Position numbers and translations under genes: made by a program. The notes under the pieces are model-generated. The model was not told where the DNA came from. It worked only from the letters and a program-made list of their open reading frames with translations, and ran no database searches. Of a stretch of 64,000 nucleotides of DNA, positions 16,392 to 26,445 are shown piece after piece. Position 1 is the stretch's first letter, and each line of letters opens with the position of its first letter. Origin of the DNA: a virus; the IMG/VR virus record IMGVR_UViG_3300021960_000027, positions 53,938 through 117,937 of that record, one strand, 5' to 3'.

Positions 16392-18392
16392 ATGCCAAAA
16401 CCAGCCCCGATTAGCACCGAAAAAGCAATTAATGGTTTTCTTGGTGAGTCATTGCCCAATGACATCATTGAGTTTGTCATCAGTGACCGCTGGCTCAACC
16501 GGCCAAATTTGTATCCCCGCCAAGCCACTCTTTTAAAATTGATCTTTTTGCAGGAAGAGTTGTTTACTGAATATGATTTAGATGTTTTAGGTGAGTGGGG
16601 AGAGGGCTTTCGTCTCACCGAAATGCCACCAGATGAATCGACTTGGAGGTTTTCTGGCGACTGGGGTATTCAACCTGATTCGATTGACAGGTTGAGGTAT
16701 CTCAGAGACGTTGAGGGTAGAAAGTGGTTTAGAACTATCTTGAACGTTTCTGGTCGACGTTCAGGCAAGGGTCACTTAGGTGCTATTTGTGGTGCTTACG
16801 TTTTGTGGAACTACATTGCAAAGGGCGACCCACGATGGGACTTTGGTGTTGACCAAGACAAGCGTTTGTCGTGTCAAGTTTTTGCTGGCAAGAAAGATCA
16901 GGCAAAGGCTAACCAATGGAGAGACTTAGTAAATGTCATCCTTGGTGCGCCATGCTTTGCTCCGTATGTCAATACTCCACTGACAGAGTCTCTTACTGTC
17001 ATGGCTCCCGTTGACCACATCCGAATCGACAATCTTCGTCGTCGGGGAATTAAAACAGACATGGATTTATCTACGTTTGAAATTGTTCCTAAAGAAGCAA
17101 CCACAATGGCCGCGCGTGGTCCGTCATCTTTCATGCAATTTTACGATGAAATGGCGCACATGGTTGGAACAACTGGCGGTTCTCGTTCCGCTGGGGAAGT
17201 ATGGGAATCTGCTACTCCAGCACTTGACCAGTTCAAAAAAGAAGCATTCATTTATTGTGGCTCTTCACCTTGGGAGATGACGGGAAAGTTTTACGAGTTG
17301 TGTCAGCAAGCGTTGACGATTGAAGCAGATACGCAAAAGGCGGTTTATCCAGAAAGCCTGATTATCCAGTTGGCTTCTTGGGACATTTACGAAGATTGGG
17401 AAAGGACTCTCCATCGCTTCCCTCTTTCTCCTGCGTACATGAAAAACAGGAGCGAAAGACAAGACGTTGAAATTCAGGAAAGGTTTTTTCTTCCTCTAAA
17501 GGGTTCTATTCAGGAATACGACTCAGCCATGCAACGTCTTGAGCGTGCAAATCCAGACACTTTCCGAGTTGAGCGTCGTGCAAAATGGGCTACTGCCCTA
17601 GATGCGTATCTGCCGGAGGAACATATTAGAAAGATGTTTGGTCCGTGGAAGGGTCAAACATTAACGATGCAGTCTTCAGGATTGCCGACGACTGACTACG
17701 CGATGCATGGCGACCCCGGCAAAACTGGGTCAAACTTTGGGTTTGCAGTTGCCCACAAAGAGTGGGTTGAAGGTTCTGAAATTCCACATGTTGTGTTTGA
17801 CTTCATCATCGGTTGGTCACCCGGAGATTTTGCAAGTCTTGAAATGGACTACATTGCCATTGAAGATGAAATCAAAGCGTTAGTGGATGGCTTTCTTCCC
17901 ACAGACGTTTCTTTTGACCAATGGAACAGCATCGGGCTAATTCAAAGATTACAAAAGCACGCAAACCGAAACTTCAAGCCATGTACGGTTTACGAAAGAA
18001 CTGCTACTGCTTCAACTAACTGGCGCACGGCAGAAACCTTCAAAGCGGCACTAAGTCTTGGCCTGCTCCATGCTCCCTATTATGAGTTGGCAGAATTGGA
18101 ATGCCTGTTTCTCAGGAAACTTGCAGGTGACAAAGTTGACCACCCTTCAACTGGACCGTGTACAACCAAGGACGTTTACGACGCAATGAGTATCGTTGTG
18201 TACAAACTGATTGGTGATGAAATTGCATCGTTCCTTGGTCAAGAGTTTTCTGATTTGAAAATTTCAGGAACAATGCCCGGACCGCAATCTCAAGCGTCTA
18301 TTGAAAATCAATTTACCGCATTCAGTCAGGGAGTATCTAGGCAGGGTTCTGGTCGGGGTGCAGTATCTGGCGGTCGCTTCTTACGGCAGTGA
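16392..18392 (+). CDS. terminase large subunit
   Basis: This 666-residue protein is the packaging ATPase and nuclease. A Walker-A-like SGRRSGKG lies near residues 120-127, and a conserved FYDEMAHM acidic motif (Walker B type) lies near 248-255. The C-terminal nuclease domain opens with MHGDPGKTGSNFG near 438-450, where the aspartate is a metal ligand. Further acidic residues lie in SFDQWNS near 515 and KDVYDAM near 597. The length fits large-subunit terminases of big tailed phages. It would cut concatemers and drive DNA into the prohead. Confidence 0.92.
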   Translation: MPKPAPISTEKAINGFLGESLPNDIIEFVISDRWLNRPNLYPRQATLLKLIFLQEELFTEYDLDVLGEWGEGFRLTEMPPDESTWRFSGDWGIQPDSIDRLRYLRDVEGRKWFRTILNVSGRRSGKGHLGAICGAYVLWNYIAKGDPRWDFGVDQDKRLSCQVFAGKKDQAKANQWRDLVNVILGAPCFAPYVNTPLTESLTVMAPVDHIRIDNLRRRGIKTDMDLSTFEIVPKEATTMAARGPSSFMQFYDEMAHMVGTTGGSRSAGEVWESATPALDQFKKEAFIYCGSSPWEMTGKFYELCQQALTIEADTQKAVYPESLIIQLASWDIYEDWERTLHRFPLSPAYMKNRSERQDVEIQERFFLPLKGSIQEYDSAMQRLERANPDTFRVERRAKWATALDAYLPEEHIRKMFGPWKGQTLTMQSSGLPTTDYAMHGDPGKTGSNFGFAVAHKEWVEGSEIPHVVFDFIIGWSPGDFASLEMDYIAIEDEIKALVDGFLPTDVSFDQWNSIGLIQRLQKHANRNFKPCTVYERTATASTNWRTAETFKAALSLGLLHAPYYELAELECLFLRKLAGDKVDHPSTGPCTTKDVYDAMSIVVYKLIGDEIASFLGQEFSDLKISGTMPGPQSQASIENQFTAFSQGVSRQGSGRGAVSGGRFLRQ

Positions 18393-18401
18393 CCTCCTGT
18401 C

Positions 18402-18421
18402 GTTGCTTTAATTACAGCAAC
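18402..18421 (+). other. small hairpin between terminase and ADP-ribosyltransferase genes
   Basis: A 6-bp stem GTTGCT/AGCAAC encloses an 8-base AT-rich loop. There is no T-tract, so it is not a typical terminator. It could modulate RNA stability in the 46-base gap. Confidence 0.35.
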
Positions 18422-18443
18422 TAAGAAACAGGAAAGGGTGACA

Positions 18444-20852
18444 ATGGGCGCAGTTAGAGAAATGGGCGAGTCGCCCCTAAAGTACCAATATGGTGGTCGT
18501 GTCCAACGTATTGGTATTTTTGATTCTTCTGCACCTCCCACGCGCAGTACATATTTCACAACAGAGCCTTTTGAAACGGCAAAGAGCCGATATCGACAGC
18601 AGTCATGGGAGAATGAAAATTCTACCCTAAAGCGTCGTCCCAAAAAGGAATATCAAGAGGGCAGTGGTACAGCAGAGCAGGGTCTAGTTGCCTTCTTGGA
18701 TTACATAGAATATTCTGACCGCATTTTTATCGCCTTTGTCAGTGTCAGACAGGATTACCAAGGGCGTGGGTTTGCTACCGAATTGGTCGATTGGGTGTAC
18801 CGGCGAGCAAGGTCGACTGGCAGAAAAACTGTCGATTGGGGGAAGGTCTTAATCGATGCATTCCCTCTTTTTAAAAACTACAGTGAGCGTGTTGTCGATG
18901 TTGAAACGGTCGGCAAACCTGAGCGCGGTTATTATTCGTCAATAAACACTGAAAGCCCGCTAGACCGTAGAACTGCCTCTGTGCCTCGCTACATGCGCGC
19001 TTTTGACATGGACAGGAAACAGACATACCGCGCTTACGAACCCATTGTTGCGGTGAAAGTCAGTCAAAGTAATGGTTCATTTCCTCAAAGTGAGGTTTTA
19101 GCAACAAAAGATGTTCCGTGGGAATCCGATCTTCAATCAATTATTCAGCAAGTTACTCGCGACGCACAACGTGCGTGGGAAAAACGCCCATCTAATCTGC
19201 CAAGGTTTAGCGACCCAGTCTTTCAGTTGGTGTCTGGGGGGACAGGCGACCTTCAGCATGGAGTAATTGCTACAACTAAAAATCTTCCAAACTGGGGACA
19301 GCCAGTTGCTGTTGGGCGTTACAGTGAAACGCTTTTTCACAAGTTGTACTCAATACTTTTTGGTTATTCAGACAGAAAATTGATTTGGTCAACGTGGATG
19401 TCTGACGTAGTCAACATTTCTCCAGAGGGAGAAAGAACGCACTGGAGCGTGTCAGATAAAGACACTAAGATTACGGTTTACCGTGGTGTTAGCCTTCCCC
19501 CAAACGCTGACCCAACGTTGTCAGAAAAATATGGTGGAGGGGCTGGGAACGCATGGACTACTGAGTTAAGCATTGCTAAGGCTATTGCAGAGAGGGGAAT
19601 GGCTGGGTTTAACTTAAGCAACTCGCCCAATCAGGTTTATAAAGTTAAACCCGGCGTATGGCTAGATGGCATCTCTAAGAAAGTCGATTACGTTATCCCC
19701 ACCGTTCTTCGTGCTGAAGTTAACCTTGGAGACAATGCATCGTTGTACGAAGGTATGGGTGGATACCGCTATCTCAGCGCGGAACAGGAAGTAAATATCA
19801 ATCCGGGAACAGAGTTTACTTTGACTGGATGGATGCAGGCAGATGAAGTTCCATCTAATCCTTCAGAGCGTAAGAGAATTTGGGATGAGTACAAAACAAA
19901 TGGAAATACCTATGACAATTACGATGTGACCTATCGATGGAACAGTCGATGGAATGAAGTTCGTCTTCGTCGCCGTGCTTCTTCCCCAAAAATTTATCGT
20001 GGGGTTCAGGTCAACATTGGTTTGGTTGAGTTGATTGATGCCTACGATTCTGCAAGCAGTCTTTCCTCTTTAGTTTCTGACCGTCTCATGTTGGGCTACA
20101 GAGACACTAAAAAATCTGGTGTTTCATGGACGACATCTTTAGATACAGCCAAAAGATTTGCTTGGGATTCTCATTCATCGGGTGATTCTCCAACACAGGT
20201 GTGGACGTACTCTGGGCAAAGTTATGTCGGAATGGGAGACGGGACAAAAAGACCTCCGTACTTTGCCCTTCCAGTTGTTATGGTTGCGTCTGCTCCGGTT
20301 GGGAAATCAAATACAGAGTTAGCGTGGGGCGACGCTACTTCAAGGGACAAAAATTGGTTTTCTTCTACTGAATCAGAAATTCGACTTGAGCAGGGAACCC
20401 CTATCTCCTTGGATCACTCTTTGCTGTATCTTCCAAGCAAGGATCGACTTGTTAAATATTTAAATGAATATTTGAAAAATAAAGGTTTTTATCCAATCGA
20501 ATCGTACCCCGGTTCATCTCCCGTCAAGATAAACACCCCGTTAAGACTGAGTGCTTCTCGCTCCGAAGCATCATCGTGGCGCGGTTTAGTCGCCCGCGAC
20601 TACTGGAACGAGGCTCCTGCGGTACTTCTTGTGGATAAGTCTGCAAGAAAAAACACTTACGAAGTTTATGTTAATGGGAAACAGGTTTCCAGAGAGTGGA
20701 AACTGGATGACGCAAAGTCCCGTGCCGAGAAAGAAATCGGACGTAATTTGTCGTGGTCACGCGCTCGTACAGAAGATGTCAAGGCTTTCCATTATTATTT
20801 TGGATGGACATCTGAGTTCACCGACCCACAGATCGTTTATTTCGGCGTTTAG
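18444..20852 (+). CDS. large protein with GNAT-like segment and two tandem ADP-ribosyltransferase-like domains
   Basis: This 802-residue protein starts at ATG 18444, 6 bases after GGAAAGG (a GTG at 18438 is also in frame). Residues about 95-125 contain a GNAT acetyl-CoA loop motif (QDYQGRGFATELV). Two R-S-E class ADP-ribosyltransferase-like units follow. The first has VYRG near 345, AWTTELS near 369 and an E-Q-E motif near 447-449. The second has IYRG near 516, SWTTSLDTA near 559 and E-S-E near 641-643. An E-x-E motif is typical of arginine-modifying enzymes. Arg-rich RRTAS- and RRRASS-like linkers separate the parts. By analogy with T4 Alt, it could be packaged and injected to modify host proteins; that is inference. 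Confidence 0.75.
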   Translation: MGAVREMGESPLKYQYGGRVQRIGIFDSSAPPTRSTYFTTEPFETAKSRYRQQSWENENSTLKRRPKKEYQEGSGTAEQGLVAFLDYIEYSDRIFIAFVSVRQDYQGRGFATELVDWVYRRARSTGRKTVDWGKVLIDAFPLFKNYSERVVDVETVGKPERGYYSSINTESPLDRRTASVPRYMRAFDMDRKQTYRAYEPIVAVKVSQSNGSFPQSEVLATKDVPWESDLQSIIQQVTRDAQRAWEKRPSNLPRFSDPVFQLVSGGTGDLQHGVIATTKNLPNWGQPVAVGRYSETLFHKLYSILFGYSDRKLIWSTWMSDVVNISPEGERTHWSVSDKDTKITVYRGVSLPPNADPTLSEKYGGGAGNAWTTELSIAKAIAERGMAGFNLSNSPNQVYKVKPGVWLDGISKKVDYVIPTVLRAEVNLGDNASLYEGMGGYRYLSAEQEVNINPGTEFTLTGWMQADEVPSNPSERKRIWDEYKTNGNTYDNYDVTYRWNSRWNEVRLRRRASSPKIYRGVQVNIGLVELIDAYDSASSLSSLVSDRLMLGYRDTKKSGVSWTTSLDTAKRFAWDSHSSGDSPTQVWTYSGQSYVGMGDGTKRPPYFALPVVMVASAPVGKSNTELAWGDATSRDKNWFSSTESEIRLEQGTPISLDHSLLYLPSKDRLVKYLNEYLKNKGFYPIESYPGSSPVKINTPLRLSASRSEASSWRGLVARDYWNEAPAVLLVDKSARKNTYEVYVNGKQVSREWKLDDAKSRAEKEIGRNLSWSRARTEDVKAFHYYFGWTSEFTDPQIVYFGV

Positions 20853-20923
20853 TCCGACACTGTCAATTAGCCATCCTTTCCCACGAAAGAGATGGACGCA
20901 TCGCAACAAAGATGGAGTAAGAA

Positions 20924-21541
20924 ATGCCTCTAGTCAATGATGGAAAGAACTCGGCGTGCGACGGCATTGCCGCGGTCACCGCTTACATTGGTTTGCACTC
21001 GTCGCTGAGTGATACTGGAGCCAGCGAGGTTTCAGGCGGTTCACCGGCCTACGCTCGCCAAGCGGTCACTTGGGCAACCTCTTCCGGTGGTCAAAAGGCT
21101 AACTCATCTAGCCTTACCTTTAATGTTCCCGGCTCAACTACTGTTGTTGCATTCGGAATGTGGTCTGCTTCAACGGCAGGAACCTTCTACGGATGGATGC
21201 CGTTGAACCCCGGCGCACGGGGATTTGGTACGGCAGACTCTTCAACAGATACAATTACCTCGTTCGGTCATGGTCTGACAGCAGGAACCGCACTGTACGT
21301 TGATGACGTTTTTGCAGAGTCGCTTCCTACTGGCTTGAGTCGCAACACCACCTACTATGTCATTTCGTCCGGTTTGACATCCGATGCATTCAAAATCAGT
21401 ACGTCTTCAGGCGGTAGCGCAGTAACGATTACTGCTTCTGGAGAGGTTTTCTTCCAGACGCTCACTCCTGAGACGTTTGGCGCACAGGGTACTTTGACTG
21501 TTAATGCTTCGGGGCTTGTTATCGACGCAACCGGCATCTGA
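20924..21541 (+). CDS. phage structural/tail surface protein
   Basis: This 205-residue protein has an extended beta-rich, Ser/Thr/Gly-rich composition typical of virion proteins. The start contains an AYIGLHSSLSDTGASEVSGG segment shared in style with the 58475 gene (TYIGLSANTDSP), suggesting related domains in two parts of the genome. It precedes the first long fibre gene by 12 bases. It is probably a fibre base, decoration or adhesin subunit. Confidence 0.7.
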   Translation: MPLVNDGKNSACDGIAAVTAYIGLHSSLSDTGASEVSGGSPAYARQAVTWATSSGGQKANSSSLTFNVPGSTTVVAFGMWSASTAGTFYGWMPLNPGARGFGTADSSTDTITSFGHGLTAGTALYVDDVFAESLPTGLSRNTTYYVISSGLTSDAFKISTSSGGSAVTITASGEVFFQTLTPETFGAQGTLTVNASGLVIDATGI

Positions 21542-21553
21542 TCGGAGTGCCGG

Positions 21554-24500
21554 ATGACGGCTATTTACTCAAATCTCCGTGCAGGCACGATCACCGATAA
21601 CCCACTCGGTTCAACTGATACAACAATTAACTCTGCTGAATTTGCAGACCTTCCAGTTGTTGCTTCCCCCGATTATCTATGGCTAACCCTTGATCCTGAG
21701 TCGGCAGTTTCTACTCCAGAAATTGTTAAGGTCACAGCCCACTCTTCTGGGGCAACCTCTGTAACAGTTGTTCGTGGCGAGCAAACATCTCTGGGTGGTA
21801 ACGCATCTCGCTCGCATAGTCAAGATACTCGCTGGGTAGCATCGTGGACTGCCGAAGACGGCGAGTTGATGCCACACCGTGTTCTTACAGCCAAGGGCGA
21901 CATTCTCGCGGCAACGGGGGCGAACACGATTGATCGCTTGGGAGTTGGAACCGATGGCTATTTTCTAAAAGCCGATTCAGGAGAATCGACTGGACTCGTC
22001 TGGGGTCAGGTCGATTTCTCTACTGCCAACCTTGATGACCTCGGTGATGTCACGATCACCAGCGCACAGGCAGGTCAGTTTGTTCAGTGGAATGGCACTG
22101 CATGGGTTAATGCGGTCATGCCGTCTGGGGAACCGATTGGTCACCAAGACAAAACTGAAAGCACTATTTCTTTCTCAAATTCCACGCGTGTCTTTACGAT
22201 TGCGCCAGTTTCTTCATCCCATGTTGTTTGGTGCAAGGGCGTTAAGCACACCAAAACCTCTTCTGAAACTGTAACCATTCCCGATACAACGGGTTTGTAC
22301 TACGTCTACTACAACGAGTCCGGCACGCTGGGCTACAAAACAACCTATTTTGTCTGGGACACTGACACCCCAACTGCCTACATTTACTGGAACGCAACAA
22401 CTGGTGAGGCAGAGTTTTTTGCAGACGAACGTCATGGGATAACTCTTGATTGGCAGACTCACGAATATCTTCACCGCACACGGGGTGCAGTTATTGCGAG
22501 TGGGTTTGGGGCATCAAATTATGTGACAGATGGCAACGGCGGTTCTGACGGACACGCTCAGTTAGATATTGCCAACGGTACGTTTTTTGATGAAGACCTT
22601 CAGGTAGACATCACCCATTCCGCAACTCCCACAGCAAACACTTGGGAGCAGGTTCTTCAGGGCGCGGCAGAAATTCCCGTCATGTATCAGGTGGGAACAG
22701 AATGGCAACTTGATACTGCTACTGAATTCCCAATTAAGGCTGGCACTGCGCTCCCTCGCTACAACTCTGTTTCAGGCTCAACGTGGTCGCTCACTGATTT
22801 AGGTAATTCTAAGTTTGGTGTTTCGTGGATTGTTGCAACCAACAATCTTAATGAACCTGTTATCGCCATCATGGGGCAGGGCGAATACAACAACATTGGT
22901 GAGGCAGAAGCAACGACTTGGGAAGAGTTAGACCTAACTGGTTTTCCTGTCTTTGAATTTCGTGTTTTGTACAAAATCGCTTTTCAGGTTGCATCGGGAT
23001 ACACCAACACAATCAAAGCCGCGATTCGTGGGGTCTACGATTTACGGCGAACAACAGTTGCTGGAGATTCAATCCCCACTATTCCAGTCGCTGACCACGG
23101 TTCCTTAACTGGTCTTGCGGATGACGATCACACTCAGTATCTCAATGAATCTCGCCATGATGCGTTAGACCACAGCACTGCGCTTGGTTCGGCGGTCGTC
23201 AGTGACCTAAGTGATGTTTCATCTACCTCACCCACATCCGGTCAGATTCTTAAGTGGAGTGGCTCGGACTGGAGTCCGTCTGACATAACACTTGGCACGG
23301 AAACAAGTGGTGATTACGTCGAATCTTTGACGGCAGGAACGGGCGTTTCAGTCGGCACCGCAACTGGAGAAGGTTCTACCCCAACCATTGCGATTGGTCA
23401 GTCGGTAGGTACTACTGACGATGTCACATTTAACACCGTCACTGGAACAAACGGGATCATTACGCTTACCACTTCAGGTGCGCCAACATCTTCGCTTTCT
23501 GATGGTGCCATCGCCATTGATACATCAAACAACATTTTGTACATCAGGTCTGGTGGAGCATGGATTGAGTCATCTGGCGGTGGAGCAAGTGTTTCTGTTT
23601 CAGATACCGCTCCATCTTCTCCAGATGTAGGTGACCTGTGGTTTGAGTCGGATACTGGAGACGTATTCGTTTACTACGACTCAGCGTGGATTGACATTGG
23701 CGGTACGTCTGTTGCGAACATTGCCACCTCCGATACCGCCCCCTCTTCTCCAGCCAATGGAGACATCTGGTTTGAGACTGATACCGCTAAGACATTCGTA
23801 TGGTATGACGATGGTTCTAGTCAGCAATGGGTAGAGATTGGCGCGGCAAGTTCGTCTGCTACTGGTTCTTCTGGTGCGATTCAGTTTGCTAACGGTAACA
23901 GTGCGTTCTCCAGCGACGGTGCGAACCTGTTCTGGGACGACACGAACAACCGACTCGGTGTAGGCACTAACAGCCCTGCTGTTGCGTTGGATGTTGTAGG
24001 TACTACTGATACTGATTATTTGACTGTTGGGGGCGAGAACGTCACCCCGTATACGGGTAAGCGCAACCTTCTTATCAATGGTGCGATGCAGGTTTACCAG
24101 CGCGCATCTTCTGGTGATGTCCTTGCCTCTGAGGGTTACAGGTGTGCTGACCGTTGGAAGTCTTACCGAACTGTAAATGCGGCTGGCACCCTTTCTGTAA
24201 ACACCACTGATGCCCCCGAAGGGTTCAACAACTCTTTGAACTACGCTTGCACCTCAGCAGAAGCAACCCCCACTAACGAAACTTTTGTGTCACAAGTTCT
24301 TGAGGGTCAAGATGTTCAGCATGTTGGCTACGGGAAATCATGGTGCAAGCAGGTAACCGTTTCGTTCTGGGTCAAATCAAATGTGACAGGGACATTCAAT
24401 GTCTGGTTCTTCCGCTGGGACGGAACTCGCCACATTGGTCGTTCCTACACGATCAACTCTGCTGACACTTGGGAATACAAGACCGTGCTTGTTCCAGCAG

Positions 24501-25072
24501 ACACATCGAACGCTGTAGCCAACGATAATACTCAGGGCTGGGAGGTACGCTTCTATCTCGCGGCACAATCAACTTGGACGGGTGGCACCGAGGCTTCAGC
24601 GTGGTCTGCTGTTTCCGACAATAACCGCGCCCCCGGTAACGCCAACATTAACTCCAGCACATCTAACTATTGGCGTGTCACAGGCGTACAGGTTGAGGTT
24701 GGTGATAAGGCGACACCGTTTGAACACCGTTCCTTTGGCGAAGAACTTGCCTTGTGTCAAAGGTACTACTTCAAACCACCACAGCATTATTACAGCACGC
24801 TGGCTTACGGAACATGGATTGATTTCAGCGCGTTCCTCCGAGCATCAATGCCGATACCTGTCACAATGCGTGCCAACCCCAGCGTCACCTACTCGTCATA
24901 CTTTGTCTACGGTGCTGGTGGATCACGGACAGGTAGTGGAACAATCTATGTTTATGGACAAGATGCAGGGATGCTAGTCCTCGGATTTGGTCATTCTGGT
25001 TCAAGTCCGGGTGGCGGGTATGTCGGCACAATCACAGCACCTAGCGGATTTGAGGTGAACGCAGAATTATGA
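21554..25072 (+). CDS. long tail fibre protein
   Basis: This 1172-residue fibre candidate starts at ATG after a weak GGAG. The N-terminal part (about 1-130) has a virion-attachment look. A middle part contains DDHTQYLNESRHDALDH-type segments common in fibre shafts. Two near repeats of a DTAPSSP-x-x-GD-x-WFE unit lie near 675-745. The C-terminal 250 residues begin with NLLINGAMQVYQR and form a beta-sandwich-like region of the kind used as a receptor-binding tip in aquatic phages. Expected to contact the host surface. Confidence 0.85.
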   Translation: MTAIYSNLRAGTITDNPLGSTDTTINSAEFADLPVVASPDYLWLTLDPESAVSTPEIVKVTAHSSGATSVTVVRGEQTSLGGNASRSHSQDTRWVASWTAEDGELMPHRVLTAKGDILAATGANTIDRLGVGTDGYFLKADSGESTGLVWGQVDFSTANLDDLGDVTITSAQAGQFVQWNGTAWVNAVMPSGEPIGHQDKTESTISFSNSTRVFTIAPVSSSHVVWCKGVKHTKTSSETVTIPDTTGLYYVYYNESGTLGYKTTYFVWDTDTPTAYIYWNATTGEAEFFADERHGITLDWQTHEYLHRTRGAVIASGFGASNYVTDGNGGSDGHAQLDIANGTFFDEDLQVDITHSATPTANTWEQVLQGAAEIPVMYQVGTEWQLDTATEFPIKAGTALPRYNSVSGSTWSLTDLGNSKFGVSWIVATNNLNEPVIAIMGQGEYNNIGEAEATTWEELDLTGFPVFEFRVLYKIAFQVASGYTNTIKAAIRGVYDLRRTTVAGDSIPTIPVADHGSLTGLADDDHTQYLNESRHDALDHSTALGSAVVSDLSDVSSTSPTSGQILKWSGSDWSPSDITLGTETSGDYVESLTAGTGVSVGTATGEGSTPTIAIGQSVGTTDDVTFNTVTGTNGIITLTTSGAPTSSLSDGAIAIDTSNNILYIRSGGAWIESSGGGASVSVSDTAPSSPDVGDLWFESDTGDVFVYYDSAWIDIGGTSVANIATSDTAPSSPANGDIWFETDTAKTFVWYDDGSSQQWVEIGAASSSATGSSGAIQFANGNSAFSSDGANLFWDDTNNRLGVGTNSPAVALDVVGTTDTDYLTVGGENVTPYTGKRNLLINGAMQVYQRASSGDVLASEGYRCADRWKSYRTVNAAGTLSVNTTDAPEGFNNSLNYACTSAEATPTNETFVSQVLEGQDVQHVGYGKSWCKQVTVSFWVKSNVTGTFNVWFFRWDGTRHIGRSYTINSADTWEYKTVLVPADTSNAVANDNTQGWEVRFYLAAQSTWTGGTEASAWSAVSDNNRAPGNANINSSTSNYWRVTGVQVEVGDKATPFEHRSFGEELALCQRYYFKPPQHYYSTLAYGTWIDFSAFLRASMPIPVTMRANPSVTYSSYFVYGAGGSRTGSGTIYVYGQDAGMLVLGFGHSGSSPGGGYVGTITAPSGFEVNAEL

Positions 25073-25308
25073 CGACTTATTACACTCAGACAATCACTCA
25101 AACAACTGGAGATATCACTGTTGTCTTTGCTGAACTAGATAACGGCGACACTCTTTGCTTTCCAAACGAATCAGGTAACCCTGATTACGAGGAATACCTT
25201 GAGTGGGTCGCTTTAGGTAACACAGCAACGGCGTACACAGTTCCTTCCGTTGACGAGTATTTCCCCCCATCAGATTCTGAAATCATGTTCACAATGGAGG
25301 TCATCTAA
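25069..25308 (+). CDS. small fibre-associated protein
   Basis: This 79-residue acidic protein starts by an ATGA overlap with the long fibre and ends overlapping the next gene. Its placement right after a fibre gene suggests a fibre assembly factor or accessory subunit. No known motif is visible. Confidence 0.65.
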   Translation: MTTYYTQTITQTTGDITVVFAELDNGDTLCFPNESGNPDYEEYLEWVALGNTATAYTVPSVDEYFPPSDSEIMFTMEVI

Positions 25309-25667
25309 TGGCAATGACATACAAGAGGCTTGCCGGTCCCCTGACCGCCACAACCTCAACAACATCTATCTACACCGTGCCTCAAAACACTACGACAGTG
25401 GTTAAAGAGTTTATGTTGACGAATTACTCTGCTTCTGCCGCGACTATCACCGTGTATGTTAAAGAAGCCAATGTAACTTTAGGGGACGCTCACATCATCA
25501 TTTCTGACTTGTCACTTTCGGCAGACGAAACTTTTTCGATGTCGGCCTCGCTTGTTCTACACAATGACGGTGGCGTAGCCAGCGCAACGACCTCTGACCA
25601 AATTCATGTGGTTGCAAGTGTCGGTAGTGCAATCAACATTGTGATGAACGGAATTGAGGATGCCTAA
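25308..25667 (+). CDS. beta-rich virion accessory protein
   Basis: This 119-residue protein is made of Thr/Ser/Val-rich strands, with a KRLAGPLTAT start and a VKEFMLTNYSASAATITVYV strand pair. It resembles small baseplate, fibre or decoration proteins that form immunoglobulin-like sandwiches. It is coupled to its neighbours by one-base overlaps. The structural call rests on composition and context. Confidence 0.65.
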   Translation: MAMTYKRLAGPLTATTSTTSIYTVPQNTTTVVKEFMLTNYSASAATITVYVKEANVTLGDAHIIISDLSLSADETFSMSASLVLHNDGGVASATTSDQIHVVASVGSAINIVMNGIEDA

Positions 25668-26443
25668 TGGGAAAGTTCCATCGACGGAACAACCAAGGCC
25701 GCGGCAAGCAGTTGTTGTTTCAGACAACAGTATTTCAAGAAGAAATCGTTGAGACTTTAGAGACAGCAGATTCTCCTAACCCAATTTACGGGTCGGGTGT
25801 GGACGGAAGCATTACCTTAAATGGTTCTTCTTCGGGAACAGATGCGATCACAGGGAGCGGGACTTCCTACACTCTTGCTAGAGACTTGTTTTGTAAAAAT
25901 CTTAGTATCGGTTCTTCCGTACATTTGAATACAAATGGATATCGCGTATTTGTTCAGGGAACTCTTACCCTGTCTTCCAGTTCCCGAATTGGCTTTACTA
26001 CCGGACACTCAACCGCTGGTAGTATTCAACAAGGTGGTGCTATCAACACTTCCGTGACACATAGTTTGGGTGGGGATAGCGCAACTGAAACGGCTACTGA
26101 TCCAACAACGGCAGAAGGCGGGACTCTTTATTACAAGCAGGCACTTCAGGCGTATCGTGGATATTCAATTACTGCCGGTTCAACTTCTCCATCTTTTTTG
26201 CGTGGTGGGGCAGGGGGAACTGCCGGTGCGGGGGGTGGAGTAGTGATTATTTGCGCTCGCTATATTGCCCAACGTTCTGGTTCATCTAAAATAGCCGCGC
26301 CCGGAACGCAGGGAACTGGTGGGGGTGGCGGTGGAGTAGTTATTATTATTTCTTCTGGTTCTTCTCTTTCTTCTGGGGTAAATACAGAAGTTGTCGGCGG
26401 TACAGGTTGCGGTAATGGAACCGCTATTTACTTACAGGCATAA
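25667..26443 (+). CDS. glycine-rich fibre protein, short paralogue of the His-rich fibre
   Basis: This 258-residue protein has a basic N-terminus (RRNNQGRGK), then a beta-helix-like repeat region (strands such as LCKNLSIGSSVHLNTNGYRVFVQGTL near 88-110). A GGAGGTAGAGGGVVIICARY block and a Gly-rich C-terminus follow. The same order of segments occurs in the next gene, which carries a very long insertion between the Gly-rich blocks. The two are therefore tandem paralogues. Probably a fibre or adhesin subunit with a polyglycine-type tip. Confidence 0.75.
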   Translation: MGKFHRRNNQGRGKQLLFQTTVFQEEIVETLETADSPNPIYGSGVDGSITLNGSSSGTDAITGSGTSYTLARDLFCKNLSIGSSVHLNTNGYRVFVQGTLTLSSSSRIGFTTGHSTAGSIQQGGAINTSVTHSLGGDSATETATDPTTAEGGTLYYKQALQAYRGYSITAGSTSPSFLRGGAGGTAGAGGGVVIICARYIAQRSGSSKIAAPGTQGTGGGGGGVVIIISSGSSLSSGVNTEVVGGTGCGNGTAIYLQA

Positions 26444-26445
26444 TC

